A DNA stretch of 64,000 nucleotides from Sphingobacterium puteale (lineage in GTDB: Bacteria > Bacteroidota > Bacteroidia > Sphingobacteriales > Sphingobacteriaceae). The position numbers were made by a program, and so were the translations under genes. Each line of letters begins with the position of its first letter. The stretch's first letter is position 1. This document shows, piece by piece, positions 1 to 7,733 of the stretch. Location: NCBI RefSeq assembly GCF_003627955.1, contig NZ_RBWS01000018.1:62001-126000 (forward strand), read 5' to 3'. The notes under the pieces were generated by a model that was given only the letters and a program-made list of their open reading frames with translations, had not been told where the DNA came from and did no database searches.

Positions 1-282
1 TTTCCCTACTTTTTCAAGAGCATCCTGAAGTGCCATACTGTTGATTACAGTGGCAAGCATTCCCATATAGTCTGCCTGAACACGGTCCATCCCTGATTTT
101 TCAGCACTTAAACCGCGGTAAATGTTACCACCACCGATAACAATTGCTATTTCTAAACCTTGATCGTGAATTTCTTTGATATCATTAGCGTATTGTGATA
201 CACGGTTAATATCGATACCATAGCTTTGGTCACCCATTAAGGATTCACCGCTAAGTTTTAATAAGATACGTTTGTATTTCAT
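1..282 (-). CDS. pyrH: UMP kinase, N-terminal part (cut by window edge)
   Basis: Phosphorylates UMP to UDP in the cytoplasm, a step of pyrimidine nucleotide synthesis. The first 94 residues are present; the gene continues to the left of the window. Reading the minus strand from the ATG at 280-282 gives MKYKRILLKLSGESLMG, with the LLKLSGESL phosphate-binding strand near residue 10 and the glycine-rich GGGNIYRG loop near residue 50, followed by the GMLATVINS helix. These are typical of the hexameric bacterial amino-acid-kinase fold UMP kinase. bshA lies upstream on the same strand, 74 bp away, so the two could share a transcript. The identification is firm; only the C-terminal part is not seen. 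Confidence 0.95.
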   Translation of the reverse strand, partial: MKYKRILLKLSGESLMGDQSYGIDINRVSQYANDIKEIHDQGLEIAIVIGGGNIYRGLSAEKSGMDRVQADYMGMLATVINSMALQDALEKVGK

Positions 283-356
283 AATTGTTTTTTTGGAAAT
301 TTTCCAAAGGTCAAAGATAAAATTTTTTTTTCAACCCTTAAGGCCAAAAATGATAT

Positions 357-1499
357 TTATTGTGCTTTTGTTGTTTGATCAATCACTTCCCGGTAATATT
401 GTTCGTATAGAGGCATGATATTGGACAATTGGAATTTTTTAGCATGGTTTAACGCCGCTTCTTTAAATTTTTCCAACCGTTCTGCATCTTCTAAAATATA
501 GATTGCATTCTTGGCCATATCATCGACATCACCCACATTACTGAGGAATCCTGTCACGCCGTTCTCATTGAGTTCGGGTAATCCGCCTGTGTTGGATGAT
601 ACAACTGGAACTTGGCAGGCCATTGCTTCTAGCGCGGCCAATCCAAAACTTTCGGAACTGGAAGGCATCAGGAAAAGATCAGAAACAGATAAAATCTCTT
701 CCACGGCATCCTGTTTACCCAAAAAGCGAACATCTTTACACACATCCAATTCTCTGGATAACTCCTCCGCGTTGCGACGTTCAGGCCCGTCACCTACCAT
801 TAATAGTTTGGAAGGGATGACATCATGGACTTTCTTAAATATACGAATAACGTCTTCCGTATTTTTGACTTTTCTGAAATTGGAGGTATGGACCAAGATC
901 CGTTCGTTACCCGGAGCAATCGCTTTTTTGAAATGGGAGCGATCCCTATTGCTGAATCTATCGAGATCGATAAAGTTGGTAATCACTTTAATATCTCTGG
1001 AGATATCAAAATATCGGAGTGTCTCATCTTTTAGATTTTGTGAAACGGCGGTTACACCGTCTGACTGATTGATCGAGAAGGTGACGACCGGGCTAAAGCT
1101 CTTATCCTTTCCAACCAGCGTAATATCTGTGCCATGAAGAGTGGTAACCACCGGAATATTAATGCCATACGTGGTCAGCAAGATTTGTTTTGCCATGAAC
1201 GCAGCCGAAGCGTGGGGAATAGCGTAATGTACATGGATCAGATCCAGCTTTTCAAAGCGTACAACATCAACCAGTTTACTGGCCAGGGCAGATTCGTAAG
1301 GTAAAAAGTCAAAAAGCGGATATTGGGATACTGCTACTTCGTGATAGTATAGGTTTTCCGAAAAGAAATCTAGGCGTGCAGGTTGTCGGTAGGTTATAAA
1401 ATGGATCTCATGCCCATTGGCCGCCAAAGCCTTTCCTAACTCCGTTGCCACAACACCACTGCCACCAAATGTGGGATAACAAACAATGCCTATTTTCAT
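357..1499 (-). CDS. bshA: BshA, N-acetyl-alpha-D-glucosaminyl L-malate synthase
   Basis: First enzyme of bacillithiol synthesis: it transfers GlcNAc from UDP-GlcNAc to L-malate. The 380-residue GT4 (GT-B fold) protein begins MKIGIVCYPTFGGSGVVATE, with the glycine-rich acceptor-side loop at about residues 12-16. The N-terminal domain has the HVHYAIPHA segment near residue 90 and the VTTLHGTDITLVG segment near residue 120, both typical of BshA rather than of generic GT4 enzymes. The C-terminal domain holds the ESFGLAALEAM donor-nucleotide motif near residue 285. Length fits the family. No bshB or bshC is nearby. The start ATG at 1497-1499 matches the family N-terminus. Confidence 0.92.
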   Translation of the reverse strand: MKIGIVCYPTFGGSGVVATELGKALAANGHEIHFITYRQPARLDFFSENLYYHEVAVSQYPLFDFLPYESALASKLVDVVRFEKLDLIHVHYAIPHASAAFMAKQILLTTYGINIPVVTTLHGTDITLVGKDKSFSPVVTFSINQSDGVTAVSQNLKDETLRYFDISRDIKVITNFIDLDRFSNRDRSHFKKAIAPGNERILVHTSNFRKVKNTEDVIRIFKKVHDVIPSKLLMVGDGPERRNAEELSRELDVCKDVRFLGKQDAVEEILSVSDLFLMPSSSESFGLAALEAMACQVPVVSSNTGGLPELNENGVTGFLSNVGDVDDMAKNAIYILEDAERLEKFKEAALNHAKKFQLSNIMPLYEQYYREVIDQTTKAQ

Positions 1500-1756
1500 T
1501 GATATAATTTTTATTTAGTGTTCGCTTTCATTGGTACAAATGAACTCGCTGCACTCGGTTCTATTTTAAAGGTGATGAAGCTTCAGATTTAACGCCTTTT
1601 CTGTATGCGAATAAATCCTGATGATTTCATAACTCATTTTTTGTGCTGCAAATTTCGACTATTTATGCCTAAAATAACAAAAACCAATTGCCATAGTTTT
1701 GTGAATTTTTTGATTACTTAAAAAGCATTATCTTTAAGTAGACATTTAAGCGGTAT

Positions 1757-2476
1757 ATGGACAATTTCACAAGTGATATCTCAGGACAGCAATTCCCTGT
1801 CGAACAGTGTATTTTGGGGGCTTCGATCCGACAACCTATTTATAGATTAATCCGAAAGGAATATCCCAATTTTGGGAAAGACAAATATATTGCCGCAACG
1901 GAATTGACTAAGTTTAAAGAAGCCTATATTGCCGAATTTTTGAAGGATGAGTCTGGACAGCTCAGTCAATTGGATCAACAAGTGATACAGAGCTTTAAGG
2001 ATAATAAAGTCATTAGTGCAGGTATAGACAGTGATGTAGGCGGCGCAACCTCGGTGGGAGAGCGTATAGCGGATAAAGTTGCCGAATTCGGCGGGAGTTG
2101 GACATTTATTATTTCTTTCGTCGTATTTTTGCTGATCTGGATTGCGCTCAATACCTATTGGCTAAATAATAAGGGTTTTGACCCTTATCCATTTATTTTG
2201 CTTAATCTCATTTTATCTTGCGTCGCCGCCCTACAGGCACCGGTCATTATGATGAGCCAAAATAGACAAGAGGCTAAAGACCGGGAGCGGGCACGCAATG
2301 ATTATATGGTCAACCTTAAAGCTGAACTTGAAATTAGGGAACTGCATGAAAAAATAGACCATCTCATTATTCGTAAAGAGCAGGAACTCGTTGAGGTACA
2401 ACGTGACCAAGTCGAAAAATTAGGTTTTCTGCTCAAGAAGATGGAAAAAATAGAAGAAGCATTTAAAAACAAATGA
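1757..2476 (+). CDS. DUF1003 family inner-membrane protein
   Basis: A 239-residue membrane protein of unknown function. The N-terminal ~95 residues are soluble, with one cysteine near residue 18. Two membrane segments follow: FIISFVVFLLIWIALNTYWL near residues 118-137 and FILLNLILSCVAALQAPVIM near 146-165. The following QNRQEAKDRERARNDY stretch is the hallmark of DUF1003 proteins. The last ~65 residues are highly charged and predicted to form a coiled coil. Its stop codon overlaps the start of arfB by 4 bp (ATGA at 2473-2476), so the two are probably translationally coupled. The family role is not known. Confidence 0.85.
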   Translation: MDNFTSDISGQQFPVEQCILGASIRQPIYRLIRKEYPNFGKDKYIAATELTKFKEAYIAEFLKDESGQLSQLDQQVIQSFKDNKVISAGIDSDVGGATSVGERIADKVAEFGGSWTFIISFVVFLLIWIALNTYWLNNKGFDPYPFILLNLILSCVAALQAPVIMMSQNRQEAKDRERARNDYMVNLKAELEIRELHEKIDHLIIRKEQELVEVQRDQVEKLGFLLKKMEKIEEAFKNK

Positions 2477-2877
2477 ATATAACAGGAATAATAGGAGAGC
2501 TGACGTTTAAATTTTCACGGTCCGGTGGGGCAGGGGGACAACATGTCAATAAGGTATCCTCTAAAGTGACCCTACAATGGAATGTGGAGCAGTCGACAGT
2601 TTTATCAGCTGAGGAAAAGGCTATTCTGACTGAAAAGCTCTCAAATCGCATAAATAAAGAAGGCATTTTGCAGCTGGAAGCTGATATAGACCGTTCGCAG
2701 CTACGCAACAAGGAAATTGCCATTGACCGTTTTCTTCACCTGGTGAAGGATGCACTTTTGCCTATAAAACCAAGAAAGAAAACCAAAATACCCTATTCCA
2801 GTGTGTTAAAAAGACTAGACCGAAAGAAGCAGCAGGCCCAGCTGAAAGCTTCACGCAGACGGAATTTTGAGGATTAG
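2473..2877 (+). CDS. arfB: ArfB-like peptidyl-tRNA hydrolase (ribosome rescue)
   Basis: A 134-residue RF-1-type domain protein that would release nascent chains from stalled ribosomes. The catalytic GGQ lies in RSGGAGGQHVNKVSSKV at about residues 16-32, and the lysine/arginine-rich C-terminal tail (KKQQAQLKASRRRNFED) would occupy the mRNA channel, as in E. coli ArfB/YaeJ. It lacks the codon-recognition domains of full release factors, and its length fits ArfB. The start ATG overlaps the stop of the DUF1003 gene. No T-run terminator follows; a strong hairpin lies 60-100 bp downstream. Confidence 0.9.
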   Translation: MNITGIIGELTFKFSRSGGAGGQHVNKVSSKVTLQWNVEQSTVLSAEEKAILTEKLSNRINKEGILQLEADIDRSQLRNKEIAIDRFLHLVKDALLPIKPRKKTKIPYSSVLKRLDRKKQQAQLKASRRRNFED

Positions 2878-2934
2878 TCTGTTATAAAGTAGTATTTAAT
2901 TTAATTTTATTTAACTCAAAATCAGTGTTTTAAT

Positions 2935-2980
2935 TATATAACTAAAGAAGTAGTTGTAAAACTATTTCTTTAGTTATATA
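2935..2980. repeat. Strong intergenic hairpin upstream of blaI
   Basis: A 15-bp perfect inverted repeat (arms 2935-2949 and 2966-2980). Pairing continues inward through a G-T pair and 5 more base pairs to a GTAA loop, giving about 21 bp. No T-run follows on either strand, so it is a weak candidate terminator for arfB. It could instead be an operator, since it lies about 47-92 bp upstream of the blaI start. Confidence 0.55.
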
Positions 2981-3000
2981 CTTGTATGGTAATCGATTAC

Positions 3001-3012
3001 AACAGTACTGTT
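3001..3012. promoter_or_regulatory. Candidate BlaI operator (12-bp palindrome)
   Basis: AACAGTACTGTT is a perfect palindrome ending 14 bp before the blaI start codon. Dimeric BlaI/MecI repressors bind dyads in their own promoter, so this is a candidate autoregulatory site. A good Shine-Dalgarno (AAAGGAG) lies just after it at 3018-3024, unusual for this phylum, and supports the start at 3027. Confidence 0.45.
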
Positions 3013-3026
3013 AATATAAAGGAGTT

Positions 3027-3395
3027 ATGGAAGATTTCAAAGAACTGACTAAAGCAGAAGAACAGATCATGCAGGAACTTTGGGAAATAGGACGTGGTTT
3101 TGTCAAAGATATCATTGACCGTCTACCTGAACCGAAACCTGCTTACAATACAGTTTCAACCATAGTGCGTATTCTCGAAACCAAGGGTTTTGTATCGCAT
3201 GAGTCTTTTGGTAAAAGCCATCAGTATTTGCCAAAGATTTCAAAAGAAGAATATAAAAAAGGAATCACTGGTAAGTTGTTGAATAATTATTTTGATAATT
3301 CTCCCAAAAGTATGCTTTCTTATTTTCTGGAAGAGAATAAATTGGATGTCAAAGAATTAGATGATATTCTTTCGATTATCCGACAAAACAAATAG
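3027..3395 (+). CDS. blaI: BlaI/MecI/CopY family transcriptional repressor
   Basis: A 122-residue winged-helix repressor. The sequence LTKAEEQIMQELWEIGRG at residues 7-24 and the YNTVSTIVRILETKGFVSHE recognition helix/wing near residues 41-60 are typical of the family. The C-terminal third would be the dimerisation domain that is cleaved when the partner sensor is triggered. It sits 29 bp ahead of the M56 peptidase gene, the usual blaI-blaR1 pairing. No beta-lactamase gene is next to it, so the target stress may differ (for example envelope stress). It is probably self-regulated through the palindrome just upstream. Confidence 0.9.
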   Translation: MEDFKELTKAEEQIMQELWEIGRGFVKDIIDRLPEPKPAYNTVSTIVRILETKGFVSHESFGKSHQYLPKISKEEYKKGITGKLLNNYFDNSPKSMLSYFLEENKLDVKELDDILSIIRQNK

Positions 3396-3424
3396 CAACA
3401 ACCACCTCTTATAAACTCTTGATT

Positions 3425-5470
3425 ATGATTTACTTATTGATTGTCAATGTTTCATTGATTATCGGCTTTGTGCTCTATAGGCTGATTTTTCGAAAACTCA
3501 CCTTTTTTCAATGGAATCGGGTTTATTTGATCGGGATGATATTTTTCTCGCTCCTGGCACCCATTGGGATTTTTATTGAATTACCGAACGCCCAGATAAT
3601 CGCGTATTCCATACCGATGGTGGATCTGAGTGGCTACATGGATATTGCCATTAGCAGCCCGCAGGAGCAGCCGATCTATTTGATAGACATTATGACCTAT
3701 GTCTATTGGACAGGGGTTGCGATTGCCTGTGCTTTCCTGATCGCTCGGGTGAAGTGGTTAATTCATGCTTTACGTCACGAACAAGACTATCTAAGTTTTT
3801 CATTTTTCAATAAAATCATCATTGGAGAGTCTATTAAAGACAGCGGCAGTATCGAATTACATGAACGTGTCCATGTCGAACAGGGCCACTCTTACGATTT
3901 GCTTTTGATGGAGCTGTTGAAAATTTTCAACTGGTTTAATCCGATTTTATATTTCTTTCAAAAAGAGTTAAAGTTCCAGCACGAATGTATAGCCGACGAA
4001 ATCTGTTCGACAGATAAGGTGGCCTATGCCGAAATGTTGGTTGCTCATGCCCTGAAGACGGATCATCTTCCGCTGACGCATGAGTTTTCTAATCATTCGT
4101 TTTTAAAGAAAAGAATTATGATGTTATTTAAGAATAAATCAACACAGAACCATAAGCTTTTGTATGTAACCATTTTACCGATGCTATTGGTGGTGACGGC
4201 TTCGACCCTGGTATTTAACACGACCCGGGCGAAGGATCTTGTCACCGATATGGAAAGTTCCATTAACCAGTTGGAGATACCCGGATCAAAAGAATCAGCG
4301 ATGTCTGTTGAAGAATTGATTTCGCGGAACCAAGCACCGGGAGGACGGTGGAATGCGATTACTGAACCTTCACTAGCTGTGGCGGGAAGCAATGTTTATG
4401 CAAATGAGAGCGCAAACGCCTTGATCCAGCCGGATACAACGAATCCTCGGAAAGATATCGTTTTTACCGAAGTCGAAGTTCTTCCTGAACCCGTTGGTGG
4501 AATGCGGCAATTTATGATGTGGGTTGGCAGCAATTACGACTACCCGAAAGCCGCATTGGAAAACGCAGTGAATGGTATTATTGAAATTTCCTTCATTGTG
4601 GAACAGAATGGGAACTTGTCGAGTTTTGAAGTCAAAAAAGATCTGGGCTATGGTACCGGTGAAGCTGCGTTGAAGCTAATGAAAAGTGCGGCAAAATGGA
4701 ATCCCGGCCTACAAAATGGTCGAAAAGTACGTGTAGCCTATACCTTACCTATCCGTTTAAATACAATGCAAGAGGACAGCTCGCCGGCTCCAGCTAAAGC
4801 AAAAAAAGCAGTTGCTACGCCGAAGCTCGGCGTTGATGGCTTAAGCAGCTGGTTTGCCCAGAATTTTAAAATGCCCCGAAAAATATCCAATAAAGACCTT
4901 GATCCCGTGATTGAAAGTTACTTTATTATTAATCCCGATGGTACAATAAAGTCTTTAAAAATCAGAACGGATCTTGACAAACAGTTTATTGATCAAGCGA
5001 CTAAATTATTGTCCCGGTCAAAATGGGAACCTGCTCTGGTGGATGGCAATCCTGTTGAATCCAAAGCTGCCTTCTATTACAAATTTGCCCCTAATGGTGG
5101 TTATGTGAAGAATTATACGCGTGTAGACGTGACGTCAGAACCTATTGGAGGGATGATTGCCTTACGTGATTATGTGATGAAAAATTACGCCCCAAACTCA
5201 ACTGGTGAAGATGGGAATGTCGTTGTGCAATTTGTTGTCGAAAAAAATGGTCAGCTGAATAATTTTAAAGTCGTCAGCACGCCTAATACGAAGGCCGGTG
5301 ACGAGTTGGTCCGACTGTTGCGATCTGGAGCAAAATGGAAACCCGGTATTCTCGATGGCAGTCCTGTTAGAAATCAATATGAGCTGACATTAAAAGTAAT
5401 GAAGGTGAACGGCGATTTTTATGATGTTTATCGTTGGGAAGGACTAAAGATGCAAAACTTAAAATCTTAG
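3425..5470 (+). CDS. BlaR1-like M56 metallopeptidase sensor with TonB-C domains
   Basis: A 681-residue membrane sensor partner for the upstream BlaI repressor. Hydrophobic segments occur near residues 2-20, 32-52 and 90-110. The M56 zinc site is visible as HERVH at about 146-150, with FQHECIADEIC near 185. Another membrane segment (LLYVTILPMLLVVTASTLVF) lies near residue 245. The periplasmic part carries TonB C-terminal-like domains at about 345-445 and 585-675, each with E-PVGGM/E-PIGGM at its start and a KW-PG motif near its end, plus a more divergent copy between them at about 460-555. The ATG at 3425 is preferred over an in-frame TTG at 3419. Sensing by the TonB-C modules is inferred. Confidence 0.85.
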   Translation: MIYLLIVNVSLIIGFVLYRLIFRKLTFFQWNRVYLIGMIFFSLLAPIGIFIELPNAQIIAYSIPMVDLSGYMDIAISSPQEQPIYLIDIMTYVYWTGVAIACAFLIARVKWLIHALRHEQDYLSFSFFNKIIIGESIKDSGSIELHERVHVEQGHSYDLLLMELLKIFNWFNPILYFFQKELKFQHECIADEICSTDKVAYAEMLVAHALKTDHLPLTHEFSNHSFLKKRIMMLFKNKSTQNHKLLYVTILPMLLVVTASTLVFNTTRAKDLVTDMESSINQLEIPGSKESAMSVEELISRNQAPGGRWNAITEPSLAVAGSNVYANESANALIQPDTTNPRKDIVFTEVEVLPEPVGGMRQFMMWVGSNYDYPKAALENAVNGIIEISFIVEQNGNLSSFEVKKDLGYGTGEAALKLMKSAAKWNPGLQNGRKVRVAYTLPIRLNTMQEDSSPAPAKAKKAVATPKLGVDGLSSWFAQNFKMPRKISNKDLDPVIESYFIINPDGTIKSLKIRTDLDKQFIDQATKLLSRSKWEPALVDGNPVESKAAFYYKFAPNGGYVKNYTRVDVTSEPIGGMIALRDYVMKNYAPNSTGEDGNVVVQFVVEKNGQLNNFKVVSTPNTKAGDELVRLLRSGAKWKPGILDGSPVRNQYELTLKVMKVNGDFYDVYRWEGLKMQNLKS

Positions 5471-5482
5471 GAGACCGCCCGG

Positions 5483-6376
5483 ATGTTAAGAAAAGAGAAA
5501 CCCTTACTCCTGTTAATCACCGTGTGGCTAATTTTTGCACTTGTTTCCTGCAGATCCTATCAGATTGCTCCAAATGGCTATACAGTGGAAGGAGATGAAT
5601 ATTTTATCAATATCGATAAAAACCTGGCTGTATTTTTAGGCGATGATATTTTAAAGGAAGAGAACTGGCAATCCAATGGTGGGCCGATCAATGTGAGTAA
5701 GGTCACTGCCAAATACAAAAATGTACTCAAACATCTAAATTACCCGGATACTGCTTACAAGGTCTTATTTACCGGACATATGAAAGGGAAATATAATTAT
5801 GACATGCTTGCTGTGATAAACAATTTTCCGAATGTCAAAGGCAAAAGAAATCATTTATTGGACTTGACCGCCTTTCAGCGGGAAGAAAACAGGGAAGGAC
5901 GATATTTCTACAACATAAATGAATTCAAAGGGCAAAAGCTGTTGCATTTTGTTATTCCGTTCAATGACAGGCTTTGGCAGGAAAAGATGGTGAGTATGAT
6001 CTTTCTGCTTCCGGCTGATTTCAATGACATTGCCTGGGCGAAGGATATTGTGCAATCCAACGTGGCCTTGTACCGCAATCGCTATATTTTTACGCCGAGC
6101 AGGACGGCGATACAATGCCCGGACGATGGAAGTCGTTCACATCTTGACTATAAGATTCCTGAGGAAAAGATTAACAAAACCGGATATATGCTGATGAAAG
6201 CATATGGAAATGTAGAAGGGAAGCGTACATTGGTGGTCTATCGGCTAATGAAGCCAAAAGATTTTTATGGCTCATTCGTTGTTTGTAAAGGAGATTATGA
6301 AATTCTCTATACGACGCTGCAGGATAAAATCGTCTGGCAGACCAAAATCAATACTGAGAAGGACGTGGTATTCTAA
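5483..6376 (+). CDS. Predicted lipoprotein of unknown function
   Basis: A 297-residue protein with a lipoprotein signal: positively charged start, hydrophobic stretch and lipobox LVSC with the acceptor cysteine at residue 23. The rest looks globular, with no repeat or motif I recognise. It starts 12 bp after the stop of the M56 sensor, with GGAG overlapping that stop as a possible ribosome binding site, so it is probably the third gene of a blaI-blaR unit. By position it may be an effector or accessory of that sensor, but nothing in its sequence shows what it does. Confidence 0.75.
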   Translation: MLRKEKPLLLLITVWLIFALVSCRSYQIAPNGYTVEGDEYFINIDKNLAVFLGDDILKEENWQSNGGPINVSKVTAKYKNVLKHLNYPDTAYKVLFTGHMKGKYNYDMLAVINNFPNVKGKRNHLLDLTAFQREENREGRYFYNINEFKGQKLLHFVIPFNDRLWQEKMVSMIFLLPADFNDIAWAKDIVQSNVALYRNRYIFTPSRTAIQCPDDGSRSHLDYKIPEEKINKTGYMLMKAYGNVEGKRTLVVYRLMKPKDFYGSFVVCKGDYEILYTTLQDKIVWQTKINTEKDVVF

Positions 6377-6400
6377 TTATTCTATTTTATTGACGGGGAT

Positions 6401-6431
6401 AAAAGCCCTGGATTATTAATCCAGGGCTTTT
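6401..6431. terminator. Bidirectional terminator overlapping the cbpM end
   Basis: A perfect 14-bp stem (arms 6401-6414 and 6418-6431) with a 3-nt loop. AAAA/TTTT ends allow it to serve the convergent lipoprotein gene and cbpM. It contains the cbpM stop codon and its last four codons. Confidence 0.85.
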
Positions 6432-6703
6432 AATTTATTTTTGAGTAATAAGATTTCATTTTGCAGTTGTTCGACCTTATCCAATAAATGATTGGCTACC
6501 TGAATTCCCTGTGGATTTACTTCGAGATCGTAATATAGATTTGAGAAACGTTCCAGTTTCTTGAGTTCATCTTCGTCGATATATTGTTCTTCCTGCTGCA
6601 TGACAATATGAATGAGTCCATATTCCTCCATGGTCTGTAGAAAAGTTGTTTCAACCTTTCTGGACTGACAGAAGTCTATCACTTTTATGAGTGTCGTTTC
6701 CAT
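6416..6703 (-). CDS. cbpM: Chaperone modulator CbpM
   Basis: A 95-residue MerR-like modulator that binds the J domain of CbpA and lowers its co-chaperone activity. Two features fit the family: the SRKVETTFLQTMEEYGLI segment near residues 14-31, and a long C-terminal coiled coil (LLDKVEQLQNEILLLKNKLKALD). It starts 4 bp after the stop of the J-domain gene, the classic cbpA-cbpM arrangement. Its 3' end forms half of a terminator hairpin. Confidence 0.85.
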   Translation of the reverse strand: METTLIKVIDFCQSRKVETTFLQTMEEYGLIHIVMQQEEQYIDEDELKKLERFSNLYYDLEVNPQGIQVANHLLDKVEQLQNEILLLKNKLKALD

Positions 6704-6707
6704 AAGA

Positions 6708-7643
6708 TTATTGCTTTAGATCCTTCAATTGTTGAAATAGCGCTTTTTCGTCATCGGAAAGATTGCTGGGCATTTTGATGTTTAGGCTTACGTAGAGATC
6801 TCCAAATTCGCCTTCTTTCCGGTATAGCGGAAAACCTTTGCCCTTGAGCCGCATTTTTGCACCGTTTTGACTTTCGGGTTTGATCTTTAATTTTATTTTA
6901 CCGCCAAAGGTGTCGAGTGTTGCCTCGCCACCTAAAATCGCCGTATAAAGGTCTACATCCAGCGAGGTGTACAGATCATTTCCCTGACGTTTGAAATTTG
7001 CATCGGGCGTGATGTTGATCGTAATATATAAATCGCCTTTAGGGCCACCATTGATTCCTTCGCTACCATAGCCCTTTAATTTGATTTTCTGACCATCCTC
7101 AACACCTGCATGAATCGTTATACGGATACTCTTGCCGTTGATATTAAAGGTTTGTTGGTGAGTAGTGTAGGCCTGTTGGAGCGTTAAACTCAGCTCAGCA
7201 TTAAAGTCCTGTCCACGGAAGGTACTTTGTCTACCGCCACCGCGTCGACTGCCAAACATCTGCTCGAAAAAATCCGAGAATTGACCATCATCAAAATTTC
7301 CGGTATACTCGTAGGAACCCGCACCGCCACCAAATGGGTTCCCGCCGGAACCAAAAGGATTGCCACCGCCCGATTGGGATTGTCGGTATTGCTGCTGTGC
7401 TTTTTCGTACTCCTCTCCATGTTGCCAATGTTCGCCATATTGGTCATATTTTTTACGTTTCTCGGGATCGGATAACACTTCATTCGCTTCATTGATCTCC
7501 TGAAACCGTTGTTTAGCCTCGTTATCATTGGGGTTGACATCAGGATGATATTTACGCGCTAGTTTTCGATATGCTTTTTTGATATCATCTGCCGAAGCCG
7601 TTTTATCAATGCCAAGCACTTTATAGTAATCTACAAAAGCCAT
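6708..7643 (-). CDS. cbpA: CbpA-type DnaJ co-chaperone
   Basis: A 311-residue J-domain protein that stimulates DnaK ATPase and delivers clients. The J domain occupies residues 1-70 with the essential HPD motif at 33-35. A glycine/phenylalanine-rich linker (PFGSGGNPFGGGAGS) is near residues 95-112, followed by two DnaJ C-terminal client-binding beta domains. The Cys-rich zinc finger of true DnaJ is absent, which makes it a class B, CbpA-like protein. cbpM follows directly. The ATG at 7641-7643 gives the standard MAFVDYYKVLGI start. Confidence 0.93.
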   Translation of the reverse strand: MAFVDYYKVLGIDKTASADDIKKAYRKLARKYHPDVNPNDNEAKQRFQEINEANEVLSDPEKRKKYDQYGEHWQHGEEYEKAQQQYRQSQSGGGNPFGSGGNPFGGGAGSYEYTGNFDDGQFSDFFEQMFGSRRGGGRQSTFRGQDFNAELSLTLQQAYTTHQQTFNINGKSIRITIHAGVEDGQKIKLKGYGSEGINGGPKGDLYITINITPDANFKRQGNDLYTSLDVDLYTAILGGEATLDTFGGKIKLKIKPESQNGAKMRLKGKGFPLYRKEGEFGDLYVSLNIKMPSNLSDDEKALFQQLKDLKQ

Positions 7644-7733
7644 AAATTATACGTGTTTTATCCTAAAGATAACAATAAATACAGGTAAAATGTTTCTGCT
7701 TGTGGTCAAATCAAACTTTTTCAGATAGACTTA

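Noticed and set aside
511..1068. Open frames opposite bshA and opposite many permeases
   Set aside because: They lie wholly inside well-identified genes on the other strand and show no family features.
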